Shown: one piece after another, positions 21,578-28,939 of the stretch | Numbering within the stretch: position 1 is the stretch's first letter | How the letters are laid out: every line of letters starts with the position of its first letter | Virus record (IMG/VR): IMGVR_UViG_3300023274_000003 | Span: 1 to 56,391 of that record | Strand: one strand, 5' to 3' | Source of the DNA: a virus | DNA length: 56,391 bases | Made by a program: the position numbers and the translations under genes | Notes under the pieces: model-generated | The model's input: only the letters and a program-made list of their open reading frames with translations | The model's database searches: none | What the model was told of the DNA's origin: nothing

Positions 21578-21602
21578 TGTTTTTATATTAGTTAATGTTA
21601 GT

Positions 21603-21684
21603 TGTCACGAAGGGAATCGAACCCAAAACTTACACCTGTATTTATATCCGACTCGAACGGAGAGTTTACACCAAGTACGTGACA
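21603..21684 (-). tRNA. Degenerate class II tRNA, anticodon CGA (Ser)
   Basis: On the minus strand a 7-bp acceptor (TGTCACG/CGTGACA) encloses a T-arm GGGTTCGATTCCC, an anticodon stem TCCG/CGGA with loop TTCGAGT (anticodon CGA at 21655-21653) and a long variable region of about 20 nt, as in tRNA-Ser. The D-arm has no clear stem, and two T-arm pairs are mismatched. No CCA is encoded. It is either a decaying tRNA or a tRNA-like RNA. Confidence 0.6.
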
Positions 21685-21690
21685 ATATTA

Positions 21691-21933
21691 TTAAAAAGAT
21701 ACACTCAAGATATACTTCTCTATCTCTTTAGCATCGTTAAAATGCTTTTCTATGAAGTCTAATACCTTGCCTGTAGTAGTATTAGGCGATACAATCATAA
21801 AATCTATAAAAGGTGTACCGTTTTCAAGCGGATAAGATACTGTGATAATATCTTTGTTCTGGTCTACCTCAAAATCTGGTATGGTGTTGAAGTTATATTC
21901 TGATTCGGCTTGTGCTTGTTGTAAGATGTTCAT
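21691..21933 (-). CDS. Hypothetical protein, 80 aa
   Basis: The product has 80 residues, probably a small alpha/beta fold (KDIITVSYPLENGTPFIDFM, then FIEKHFNDAKEIEKY). It lies next to the tRNA-like gene. No family is recognised. Confidence 0.55.
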   Translation of the reverse strand: MNILQQAQAESEYNFNTIPDFEVDQNKDIITVSYPLENGTPFIDFMIVSPNTTTGKVLDFIEKHFNDAKEIEKYILSVSF

Positions 21934-21938
21934 GTTAT

Positions 21939-22010
21939 TTAAAGGGTTATTAGATTTGTTTTGGCACTAACGCAGTTCCCGCAGTTGAGATTAATATTTT
22001 TTAATTCCAT
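21939..22010 (-). CDS. Possible 23-residue CxxC peptide
   Basis: The short ORF MELKNINLNCGNCVSAKTNL overlaps the end of the 59-aa gene by 20 nt. It has a CGNC pair. It may be a real microprotein or chance; support is limited to its open frame and position. Confidence 0.25.
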   Translation of the reverse strand: MELKNINLNCGNCVSAKTNLITL

Positions 22011-22170
22011 TTCTTTTGCAATATTCATTCGCCTGAGAACCTGTATTGAATCCCTGCATCATATTTACACCCCCTATTTTAACAAATCCGTCAGAATATA
22101 CTCTTACATTTAAAATTTCTGAAAATTTAGTAATTAAAGTAAATTCGGTGTTAATGGTGAAAGTTATCAT
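21991..22170 (-). CDS. Hypothetical protein, 59 aa
   Basis: The gene encodes 59 residues (MITFTINTEFTLITKFSEIL and a basic C-terminus with one Cys). It is the first gene after promoter P2 (22198-22227), so it is controlled by the same operator as the repressor operon. Confidence 0.55.
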   Translation of the reverse strand: MITFTINTEFTLITKFSEILNVRVYSDGFVKIGGVNMMQGFNTGSQANEYCKRNGIKKY

Positions 22171-22197
22171 TTTCTTGTTTGTTTTAATTTGATAGTA

Positions 22198-22227
22198 TAA
22201 AGGTAATACTTATTTTCATTTATGCAA
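22198..22227 (-). promoter_or_regulatory. Promoter P2, overlapped by an operator repeat
   Basis: On the minus strand TTG (22227-22225), a 19-bp spacer and TACCTTTA (22205-22198) give a promoter with one mismatch in the -7 box. The TTG lies inside the 35-bp repeat at 22221-22255, in the same place as in P1. It would drive the 59-aa gene and downstream genes. Confidence 0.6.
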
Positions 22228-22255
22228 TATAAGTATTGCAAAAGTTATCCACATT
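22221..22255. repeat. 35-bp operator/DnaA-box repeat, copy 1
   Basis: It differs from 22990-23024 at 2 of 35 positions. It contains the palindrome GCAATATAAGTATTGC and the DnaA box TTATCCACA (22245-22253). The DnaA box forms the last codons and stop of the repressor gene. Confidence 0.8.
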
Positions 22256-22448
22256 CTTGCAGATATTTATTTTCTAAGGCAAATATCTTTGCTAGTTCTT
22301 CTAAGGTTTCAAAAGAAGGACTAAACTTACCGGATTCTATTTGACTAATTGCCTGGTGTGTGATAGGGGGGGTAAACTTTTCTCCTAACATCGTTTGTGA
22401 CCAGCCACGACTTAAGCGTAATTCTTTTATTTTTTCGTTGATTTTCAT
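22245..22448 (-). CDS. Cro/cI-type (XRE) transcription regulator
   Basis: The 67-residue single-domain protein MKINEKIKELRLSRGWSQ contains the classical helix-turn-helix through THQAISQIESGKFSP. It resembles Cro or a short cI-like repressor without an oligomerisation or cleavage domain. It lies in its own operon between two matching operators (22221 and 22990), so autoregulation is likely. The gene upstream overlaps it by 4 nt. Confidence 0.88.
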   Translation of the reverse strand: MKINEKIKELRLSRGWSQTMLGEKFTPPITHQAISQIESGKFSPSFETLEELAKIFALENKYLQECG

Positions 22449-22648
22449 ATATTAAACTCCTTTTTAATTTCTTCGCTTAAATTTTCATATAATTCATCCA
22501 TTACTGAGGATTTTCCTAGATTAAGATATTCCCATTGTTTCTTATTTAGTTCCTTATCTTCTTTTTTCTTCCACCATGCTTCATTATATTCTATCTTTTT
22601 TGAAGCTATAAGGGCCACTATTTTTTGAAGTTCATTTTTATAATTCAT
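22445..22648 (-). CDS. Hypothetical small charged protein, 67 aa
   Basis: The product has 67 residues, mostly one charged helix with Trp pairs (NEAWWKKKEDKELNKKQW). It sits in the repressor operon and overlaps both neighbours. Function is unknown. Confidence 0.55.
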   Translation of the reverse strand: MNYKNELQKIVALIASKKIEYNEAWWKKKEDKELNKKQWEYLNLGKSSVMDELYENLSEEIKKEFNI

Positions 22649-22931
22649 ATGCTTTCCTTACGGCTTTATATGTTTTTTCTTGTTGATTACAAATAGTATG
22701 CTTTATCTTAATGATTTTACCATTAGCCTCGATAATGGACTCGTAAGTTTCAAAATGAATTTCTCTTTCTGAAACTATGTAGTACTTCTTTTTGTCTCTT
22801 GGTGTTTCCAACGCAATTCTTTTGCCTATAACTGATAGGTCTTTTTCAATTTCTTTCCAAGTTTTTTCTTGTTCTGACTTTGAATACATTTTTATTATTG
22901 TGCCACTTGTAGATAGAATAGATGTTGCCAT
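22638..22931 (-). CDS. Hypothetical protein, 97 aa
   Basis: The product has 97 residues, with a soluble alpha/beta pattern (IGKRIALETPRDKKKYYIVS). It is the first gene of the repressor operon, downstream of P1. No motif is recognised. Confidence 0.55.
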   Translation of the reverse strand: MATSILSTSGTIIKMYSKSEQEKTWKEIEKDLSVIGKRIALETPRDKKKYYIVSEREIHFETYESIIEANGKIIKIKHTICNQQEKTYKAVRKAYEL

Positions 22932-22966
22932 TGTCTTAGTTATTTTATTGTTCCGTTTAACTGATA

Positions 22967-22996
22967 CAAATATACAAGGATAAAATTAATATGCAA
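22967..22996 (-). promoter_or_regulatory. Promoter P1 of the repressor operon
   Basis: On the minus strand TTG (22996-22994), a 19-bp spacer and TATATTTG (22974-22967) match the consensus exactly. The TTG is inside the 35-bp repeat, so binding at the palindrome would block it. Start near 22960. Confidence 0.8.
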
Positions 22997-23024
22997 CATA
23001 AATATTGCAAAAGTTATCCACATT
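22990..23024. repeat. 35-bp operator/DnaA-box repeat, copy 2
   Basis: It is the near-identical partner of 22221-22255, with the palindrome GCAACATAAATATTGC and the DnaA box TTATCCACA at 23014-23022. It lies in the divergent gap between the repressor operon and the late structural operon. Confidence 0.8.
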
Positions 23025-23067
23025 TATAATTATTTTTGAAATTATTTTTAAGTAGTAAGAATATTTA

Positions 23068-23075
23068 TATATTTG
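23068..23075 (+). promoter_or_regulatory. -7 box of the structural-gene operon promoter
   Basis: TATATTTG matches the -7 consensus. A TTG at 23036-23038 is too far upstream (29 bp), so the promoter may be weak or need an activator. The start is about 23081, giving a 30-nt leader before ATG 23113. Confidence 0.5.
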
Positions 23076-23112
23076 CTTTGAAAAGAAGTGAAGTTTAATT
23101 AAAAAGTATCTT

Positions 23113-23430
23113 ATGAAAGACTCAAAAATATTTGAAGCCGAAAAAGATATCCCGTCACCGGAACCAAGTTCTTTGCAGTACGACGGAGAAAACCCTACAA
23201 GATTTTACCCTTTTCATGTAGTAGGTCAGGGACAAGTATTCATTGACGACAAAGGTGTATTGCATATTAAGAATAACAATGGCGTAGGCTTTACTTTATC
23301 GGTTGATCCTGACTTGACTAAAGAGGATGAGGCTACATTAGTTATGTCTGAGAAAGGACTTATCTTAAAAAAGAAACAGCCACTAAACCTTGATGGCATG
23401 GCTCACAACTACTTAACCCCACAGGAATAA
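23113..23430 (+). CDS. Hypothetical protein, 105 aa
   Basis: The protein starts the plus-strand late operon. The sequence is soluble with an N-terminal Pro/Ser-rich part and a beta-rich middle (GQGQVFIDDKGVLHIKNNNG). No motif is recognised. It precedes the terminase genes, where small scaffold or packaging accessory genes are common. Confidence 0.6.
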   Translation: MKDSKIFEAEKDIPSPEPSSLQYDGENPTRFYPFHVVGQGQVFIDDKGVLHIKNNNGVGFTLSVDPDLTKEDEATLVMSEKGLILKKKQPLNLDGMAHNYLTPQE

Positions 23431-23431
23431 T

Positions 23432-23725
23432 ATGTTATTACAGATAGATACTACCAGTAAAACTATAGAACTCTTAGAAGAAGCCTCTTTTAATGAGCTA
23501 AAGGAGTTTATAGAACTACTACCCGATGGGCAGGAATATAAAATTATACCTACAGAGTCTCAGGATCCGCCATGTGTGAATAGCGAAAGATTTGTTTATA
23601 AGCAAGAACCTAACGACTGGAAGCATGAACCGGAACAGAAGACTAAAAAGATGGTCAGTGATTTGCAGGATGCCCTTGAAAAAGACCTGCAAGCGAAGAC
23701 TATAACCAAGAAAGCTATTGAGTGA
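23432..23725 (+). CDS. Hypothetical protein, 97 aa
   Basis: The 97-residue acidic protein has an N-terminal beta segment (LLQIDTTSKTIELLEEASF) and a Lys/Asp-rich helical end. It is one nucleotide from the upstream gene. The function is unknown. Confidence 0.6.
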   Translation: MLLQIDTTSKTIELLEEASFNELKEFIELLPDGQEYKIIPTESQDPPCVNSERFVYKQEPNDWKHEPEQKTKKMVSDLQDALEKDLQAKTITKKAIE

Positions 23726-23807
23726 ATATAATTTTACCGTGATTTGCGTACACTTTGTATTGCTTTTTGCGGTATAAACACCAAAAACATAGAGAAGAAA
23801 CCAAGAA

Positions 23808-24038
23808 ATGGGATATTTAAACTACATAGAGCAACCACAAACAGGGAAAACAAAAATTTTCAATATAATTTCTAATGGACAAGATTTAGGGGTTATTAAG
23901 TGGTTTTCTAATTGGCGTAGATATTGTTTGTTTCCGAAGTCGGAAGTATTATTCGATTCAAGTTGTTTAAGTGAAATAAAAGAGAAGTTGAATTCTCTAA
24001 TGTTAGAAAGAAAAGATGGCAGCACCGAAGGGAAATAG
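23808..24038 (+). CDS. Conserved phage hypothetical, 76 aa
   Basis: The segments LGVIKWFSNWRRYCLFP and SSCLSEIKEKLNSL match a widespread small phage protein pattern (GxIKWxxxWRxYxFxP). Role unknown. It overlaps the terminase small subunit by 23 nt. Confidence 0.65.
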   Translation: MGYLNYIEQPQTGKTKIFNIISNGQDLGVIKWFSNWRRYCLFPKSEVLFDSSCLSEIKEKLNSLMLERKDGSTEGK

Positions 24039-24438
24039 ATTTTGGGAATTGTGGGAAAAAGAAAGAGATAAGAAGTATACATCCGAATCTCTTTGGGATA
24101 AAGCTATTGAATACTTTGAGTATTTTGAAGAGAATCCACTACAAGAGCAGGATTGGGTAGGTAAGGACGCTTTCGAAGTAATTAAAAACAAAATGCGTGC
24201 AATGTCTATCACTTCTTTCTGTGGGTTCTGTGGAATATCGCTACACACGTTCCTAGATTATGAAAAATCTGAAAGTATGGTTCATATCGTAACACGCATA
24301 CGTAGCATAATTTACTCTCAGAAGTTTGAGGGGGCAGCCGCAGGACTGCTTAACCCTAGCATCATATCCAGAGAATTAGGTCTTGTAGATAAAAAAGATG
24401 TTTCGATTACCGCAGAACAGCCGCTATTCAGTGAATAA
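24016..24438 (+). CDS. terS: Terminase small subunit
   Basis: The 140-residue protein begins MAAPKGNRFWELWEKERDK and has a helix-turn-helix-like middle (ITSFCGFCGISLHTFLDYEK) and a C-terminal NPSIISRELGLVDK segment. Both are typical of phage packaging small subunits. It sits directly in front of the large subunit with a 2-nt gap. It would recognise the packaging site and regulate the large subunit. Confidence 0.85.
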   Translation: MAAPKGNRFWELWEKERDKKYTSESLWDKAIEYFEYFEENPLQEQDWVGKDAFEVIKNKMRAMSITSFCGFCGISLHTFLDYEKSESMVHIVTRIRSIIYSQKFEGAAAGLLNPSIISRELGLVDKKDVSITAEQPLFSE

Positions 24439-24440
24439 GT

Positions 24441-25652
24441 ATGTTCAAGTACACCACAGCCATACGTAAACTACGGGCATTAAATAAAAGAATTAAAAAA
24501 GTGCCAGGCGGCACAAGTGCTGGTAAGACTTTTGGGATTCTCCCTATACTAATAGACAGAGCCACTAAAACGCCTTTGCTTGAAATATCGGTAGTATCAG
24601 AATCAGTTCCTCATTTAAAAAGAGGAGCAATCAAAGATTTTAAAAAGATTATGCAGGTCACTAACAGGTGGAACGCTGACCACTGGCACGGAACGGACTT
24701 TAAATATACTTTTTCAAACGGTTCTTATATAGAGTTTTTTAGTGCAGATCAGGAAGAAAAGACCAGAGGCCCACGAAGAAATATATTATACATTAACGAG
24801 TGTAACAATATACCCTTTGAAACGTATCATCAGTTAGCTATTCGTACAGATATAGAGATTTGGTTAGATTATAACCCAACACACGAATTCTGGGTACATT
24901 CTGAATTAAAAGGAGATGATGATGTAGATGAGTTAATCCTGACTTATAAAGACAATGAGGGCCTATCGGAAAGCATTGTTAAGGAGATAGAGAAAGCCCT
25001 TTATAAAGCCTTTTTTAATCCTTCTTTGCCTTATGAGAAGTTGTTTGAAGAAAAGAACATTAAGAACGCTTATTGGTCTAACTGGTGGAAAGTATACGGG
25101 TTAGGACTAACGGGTTCTTTAGAGGGCGTAATATTCAGCAACTGGTCACAGATAGACTCAGTACCCGAAGGGGCTAAACTTATTTCTTTTGGACTTGACT
25201 TTGGGTTTACTAATGACCCTACGGCATTAACAGGTGTATATTTATTTGAAGGCGATTTGATTATTGACGAGGTATTATATCAAACAGGACTGCTTAATAG
25301 TACTATCAGGGATTTAGCCAAAGACTATGGTATAGGTAATCAACAGATTATTGCTGATAGTGCCGAGCCAAAAAGTATTGCCGAATTAAAACTAGGCGGA
25401 TTAATGGTTAAGGAATCTCTAAAAGGTAAAGATTCTATTATGTTTGGCATAGACTTTCTGCAACAATATCATATGAGAGTAACTAAAAGGAGTACCAATA
25501 TAATTAAGGAGTTAAGGAATTATATCTGGGATAAAGACAGAGAAGGAAATAAGCTCAATAAGCCTATAGACGCTTTTAATCACGGAATAGATTCTATCAG
25601 GTATGCGGTAAGTTATTTGTCTAAGCCGGCACTTACATGGACAATGAATTAA
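24441..25652 (+). CDS. terL: Terminase large subunit
   Basis: The 403-residue protein has an ATPase domain with Walker A GGTSAGKT (23-30) and Walker B ILYINECN (114-121, Glu119). The nuclease domain begins FGLDFGFTNDPTAL (Asp252 as first metal ligand) and continues with IIADSAEPKS and NHGIDSIRY. This matches the PBSX/Terminase_3-like family. Together with the small subunit it fills procapsids with DNA. Confidence 0.96.
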   Translation: MFKYTTAIRKLRALNKRIKKVPGGTSAGKTFGILPILIDRATKTPLLEISVVSESVPHLKRGAIKDFKKIMQVTNRWNADHWHGTDFKYTFSNGSYIEFFSADQEEKTRGPRRNILYINECNNIPFETYHQLAIRTDIEIWLDYNPTHEFWVHSELKGDDDVDELILTYKDNEGLSESIVKEIEKALYKAFFNPSLPYEKLFEEKNIKNAYWSNWWKVYGLGLTGSLEGVIFSNWSQIDSVPEGAKLISFGLDFGFTNDPTALTGVYLFEGDLIIDEVLYQTGLLNSTIRDLAKDYGIGNQQIIADSAEPKSIAELKLGGLMVKESLKGKDSIMFGIDFLQQYHMRVTKRSTNIIKELRNYIWDKDREGNKLNKPIDAFNHGIDSIRYAVSYLSKPALTWTMN

Positions 25653-25653
25653 A

Positions 25654-27057
25654 ATGACAATAAAAGACACGGTTAATCGGTGGCTGGGTAACAACCAGAA
25701 AGCAATCACATTGCCTAATCATGCCGCAGTACCTTCGCAGCTACTGTGGCACTTAATGGGGGGCGTTCCTGTTATCTGGTACACAGGCAATACAGACACC
25801 TATCTACGCAAAGGCTTTGAAGGAAACCACGTAGTTTTTACTATTGCCGACTGGTGTGCCAGAAAACTAGCCGCCATTCCTCCTATCCTCTACGATACCA
25901 AAGACGAAGGAGCCGCCAAAGACTATAAGTTTCTTAGAAAACACCTAAGTATTGAGAATATCGCACAGGCGCAGAAAATAAAAGCCCGTGCATTCGTTGA
26001 GGTAAGAGAGCATAAGATTCTTGACGTGTTGATGCAGCCAAACGAATTGATGCCTTACGACGAATTTATGTACGGATGGTATATCTTTAAAAAGTTTGTA
26101 GGCAAAGCCGATATACAAGGAATTGCCACTACGGGGGTAAATCCAGGAATAGCTAACTTATACTTACTCCCATCTAATTACATACAGGCAGTCGCAGGGC
26201 AGGGGCTAACTGTTATCGATCACTTTATTGATACCCGTCAGCCTTCAGTTCATATTCCGACCGAGCAGATACTGGAGATCAGAAACTTTTCAGCCAATTA
26301 TCAATCAGCAGGGGCGCAGTTACAAGGTATGTCAGTCATGCAGGCGGCCTCTAAACTTCTTACCAAGTCCAACGACTCGTTATCTGCGCAGGCCGAAACT
26401 TTGCAGAATAGAGGGGCAAGGGGTATATTGGCACCTAATTTGTCAGGGGCAGACCTGGCAGGCTTACAACTGCCTAGTGGGGCGACAATGGATACTATGA
26501 ACGCCGAAATGCGTAAACGACTGTCAGAAGCGGGTAATCAGGGAGTTATTACGCACTCTATCCCTATGAGTTATATAAGCATAGGAATGACTTCAGTAGA
26601 AATGCAGACCTTAGAGTCTGACAAACTAGATAATGCGGCTTGGGCCTCTTTATTCCATGTAGATAGCCGTGTAGTGCTTAATGACCATCAGAGCAGCACC
26701 AAAGACAATATGCAAACGGCCAGACTTGATTCTATCTTAGACGGGGTGTTACCTGAAGCGGAAGCGTTCAAGAACGGAATAAACGCATGGATGCTACCTA
26801 CTTACGATAATAAAGGCAGATACTATTTCGACATGGACTATACTGTTTTGCCGGAAATACAAAGGCAGTTACGGGACACAGCCAAAGAAATGTCAGATGC
26901 GGGCATCTTTACCCCTAATGAAATAAGGGAGGTCTGGAAGTACGATGCTTACCCACACGCTAACGCTAATAAGATACTAGTCGCTACTACCAAACAGTTG
27001 CTCGATGACATGGACAGTTCATTGCCGGACGTTGAAAACACAGGAGACTATCAATGA
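25654..27057 (+). CDS. Portal protein
   Basis: The 467-residue protein is located between terminase and MuF-like genes. It has an ADWCARKLAAIPP segment near residue 75, a long helical middle and a GMSVMQAASKLLTKSNDSL region typical of phage portal proteins. It forms the dodecameric channel for DNA entry and tail attachment. Family assignment rests on order, length and pattern. Confidence 0.85.
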   Translation: MTIKDTVNRWLGNNQKAITLPNHAAVPSQLLWHLMGGVPVIWYTGNTDTYLRKGFEGNHVVFTIADWCARKLAAIPPILYDTKDEGAAKDYKFLRKHLSIENIAQAQKIKARAFVEVREHKILDVLMQPNELMPYDEFMYGWYIFKKFVGKADIQGIATTGVNPGIANLYLLPSNYIQAVAGQGLTVIDHFIDTRQPSVHIPTEQILEIRNFSANYQSAGAQLQGMSVMQAASKLLTKSNDSLSAQAETLQNRGARGILAPNLSGADLAGLQLPSGATMDTMNAEMRKRLSEAGNQGVITHSIPMSYISIGMTSVEMQTLESDKLDNAAWASLFHVDSRVVLNDHQSSTKDNMQTARLDSILDGVLPEAEAFKNGINAWMLPTYDNKGRYYFDMDYTVLPEIQRQLRDTAKEMSDAGIFTPNEIREVWKYDAYPHANANKILVATTKQLLDDMDSSLPDVENTGDYQ

Positions 27058-27266
27058 AATCCTTAATACTACTTATACATAAATATCTTTCTTTGCTTTG
27101 TATAGGGTTAGGTGTAATTCATGTTATAATCACTATATTTAGCTTACTATTTAAAGTGAATGATGCCTTTTTAAAGACTCCTATGGGGCTGGTTATTCAG
27201 GGATTTATCTATGCTTATGCTATATCATTTATTTTAACTAATCTATCAAGGGATGACCAAAGATGA
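27054..27266 (+). CDS. Two-TM membrane protein, 70 aa
   Basis: Two hydrophobic segments (about residues 9-30 and 44-63) and few charges define this small membrane protein. It overlaps both the portal and MuF-like genes. A membrane protein in the head module is unusual. The role is unknown. Confidence 0.6.
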   Translation: MKSLILLIHKYLSLLCIGLGVIHVIITIFSLLFKVNDAFLKTPMGLVIQGFIYAYAISFILTNLSRDDQR

Positions 27267-28092
27267 AAAAATAGCCTATGCAAAGAAATACCATACATTC
27301 AACAGTAAAATTGAAAAGTATGGCAGGAAGATATTCTTTAAAGCACTGAAAGAACAAACCAGCAGCTTACTGGATTATTTAAAACGAGGCGGTCAGTTGT
27401 ATGAAAGTATTGTAGATATATTTATTACACCCGATACCATTAAGCAGGCTCTATCGGGATTCTATCGAAGCGTATCGCCTAAGTTCTTATCTTTCTTTCA
27501 ACAGCCCTTGCAGCCTACCCCTAGTAGTATTCTTTCTTTCAGGGATGCACAGAAACTAGCTGAACTTTCCCGCATTGCCGAATCGGCCGAAGTATTACAA
27601 AAAGTAACCAATATTACCGATACTACCCGCAGGATTATTAAAGAAACCATTAGTAACGGATTTCTGCAAGGCAAACCGCAAAGGGAAATAATTAAAGAAA
27701 TTAACACCAAGACCAAAGGGCAGATTATATTAAAAAGGGCTACCTTGATAGCCAGAACCGAAAGCACTTATATCTCATCTAAAGCCGCAGAGGTAAACGT
27801 GATGTTTTCACCTTTTGCGATGCAGAAAGAATGGATACCTATTGTTGATATGAAAACCCGTGATACTCACCTACATATGCTATCAAAGAAACCAGTACCT
27901 AAAGAACAGCCGTTTAACGTCGGCGGCGTACCTATGAAATATCCAGGCGATCCGGCAGGAGGTGCGGCCAATTGCTGTAACTGCAGGTGCTGCATCGTCT
28001 TTTCCCCTATTACGCAGGATGAAACTTTATCCACAGAAACTACCGAAGGAAATATTTTAGTAAATCAGATAGTAGAGAACCTTTTAAGATGA
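27253..28092 (+). CDS. MuF-like minor head protein (SPP1 gp7 family)
   Basis: The 279-residue protein has a helical N-terminal half and a C-terminal MuF domain: ARTESTYISSKAAEV, DTHLHML, YPGDPAGGAANCCNCRC. It follows the portal gene as in many siphophages and is thought to be an internal head or ejection protein. The sequence ends with a Cys cluster that could bind metal. Confidence 0.9.
   Translation: MTKDEKIAYAKKYHTFNSKIEKYGRKIFFKALKEQTSSLLDYLKRGGQLYESIVDIFITPDTIKQALSGFYRSVSPKFLSFFQQPLQPTPSSILSFRDAQKLAELSRIAESAEVLQKVTNITDTTRRIIKETISNGFLQGKPQREIIKEINTKTKGQIILKRATLIARTESTYISSKAAEVNVMFSPFAMQKEWIPIVDMKTRDTHLHMLSKKPVPKEQPFNVGGVPMKYPGDPAGGAANCCNCRCCIVFSPITQDETLSTETTEGNILVNQIVENLLR
28027..28035 (+). 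promoter_or_regulatory. DnaA box inside the MuF-like gene
   Basis: TTATCCACA exact match within coding sequence. A second coding copy is at 7557-7565 in the YopX gene. It could be chance. Confidence 0.3.
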
Positions 28093-28286
28093 TTACACAC
28101 CCTTACCCTTTTAAAGAACAGCCTTGTTGTGAGGAGTTCAAAGAACTGGTACAGACCAGAGAAATAGACCAGATGTCTAACCAGTGGACGATGTACACCA
28201 CCAATAAGGATAATTACGGCCCACGTTACCAAAGAATTAGTTATTGTCCCTTTTGCGGGGATAAGTTAGAGGAAATTAAAAACTAA
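28089..28286 (+). CDS. Small zinc-ribbon protein, 65 aa
   Basis: The C-terminal SYCPFCGDKL is half of a zinc ribbon, and N-terminal CC residues (PCCEEF) supply the other ligands. It overlaps the MuF-like gene as ATGA. Small zinc ribbons of this kind are common in phages, with unknown roles. Confidence 0.65.
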   Translation: MITHPYPFKEQPCCEEFKELVQTREIDQMSNQWTMYTTNKDNYGPRYQRISYCPFCGDKLEEIKN

Positions 28287-28290
28287 TTAC

Positions 28291-28298
28291 TATATTTG
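28291..28298 (+). promoter_or_regulatory. -7 promoter box of kissing-loop RNA copy 4
   Basis: TATATTTG lies 4 nt after the stop of the zinc-ribbon gene. The predicted start (about 28302-28305) is just before hairpin 1 of the RNA. No TTG is found at the usual distance. Confidence 0.6.
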
Positions 28299-28302
28299 TT
28301 TA

Positions 28303-28389
28303 ACAGTTCATTTGAAAAAGGTAGGATGTTTTCAAATGGAAATAATCACCTTTTAAGCCTTGCCAAATCCTACTGGTCAAGGCTTTTTA
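28303..28389 (+). ncRNA. Kissing-loop RNA, copy 4 (no gene downstream on the same strand)
   Basis: Hairpin 1 (28307-28340) has a perfect 10-bp core CATTTGAAAA/TTTTCAAATG and the loop AGGTAGGATG. Hairpin 2 (28355-28385) has AAGCCTTG/CAAGGCTT, an upper CCA/TGG stem and the 8-nt loop AATCCTAC. GTAGGAT (28321-28327) pairs perfectly with ATCCTAC (28367-28373). TTTTT follows. The next plus-strand gene is 1.3 kb away, so this copy reads as a free small RNA of about 87 nt or an operon terminator with extra structure. Confidence 0.85.
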
Positions 28390-28401
28390 TATAGTTATAA
28401 A

Positions 28402-28686
28402 TCATAAATCCTTTAACGCTTGACAATATTCATACATTTCAAATACTTCATACATACAAATAAGGCCATCAACTTCGTTTGGTTCTAAATGGCTAAGATG
28501 GAAACGAACAACCTCAACGGGTAGCAAAAGAAATTCTCTTAGCTTCTCTTCCTGCTCGTTGATTTTAGCCATTATTCCCCCTATCTCCATTAGTTTAGCA
28601 TGGGCATCTTCTACGGATATGTTAAGGGTTACGGAGGCGGCTACCAGCTTAATAAAAGCTTCTTGTTCTGCTTTGTCAAAGGTCAT
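28402..28686 (-). CDS. Hypothetical protein, 94 aa
   Basis: From ATG 28686 (MTFDKAEQEAFIKLVAASVT) the product is a soluble helical protein. An upstream in-frame ATG at 28776 would overlap the neighbour by 101 nt and is not favoured. It is the last gene of a four-gene minus-strand cassette inserted in the head module. Confidence 0.55.
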   Translation of the reverse strand: MTFDKAEQEAFIKLVAASVTLNISVEDAHAKLMEIGGIMAKINEQEEKLREFLLLPVEVVRFHLSHLEPNEVDGLICMYEVFEMYEYCQALKDL

Positions 28687-28939
28687 TTTTAGAGGTTTGA
28701 TTTTTTCTTGGGAAAACACACATAGGATGAAAGCTACCCTCATGTATAGGTTTCCCATCAATACATACACTTTCAATTGTTATTGTAAAGTTTCCCTGTC
28801 TTGCTATTTCACGAAGTTTTTTAACGGCATCTTTAATTGAGATAGGAGTTTGGTTCTTCGATAACTCCCTCATTTCTTGTTCGCATTTTTCTAGTATCTT
28901 ATTCATCTTGTCCAAATTTATCAATAAACATTTCATCAA
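28676..28939 (-). CDS. Hypothetical protein, 87 aa
   Basis: The product has 87 residues and a soluble alpha/beta pattern (ISIKDAVKKLREIARQGNFT). A shorter start at 28906 (MNKILEKCEQEM) is possible. No motif is recognised. Confidence 0.55.
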   Translation of the reverse strand: MMKCLLINLDKMNKILEKCEQEMRELSKNQTPISIKDAVKKLREIARQGNFTITIESVCIDGKPIHEGSFHPMCVFPRKNQTSKNDL

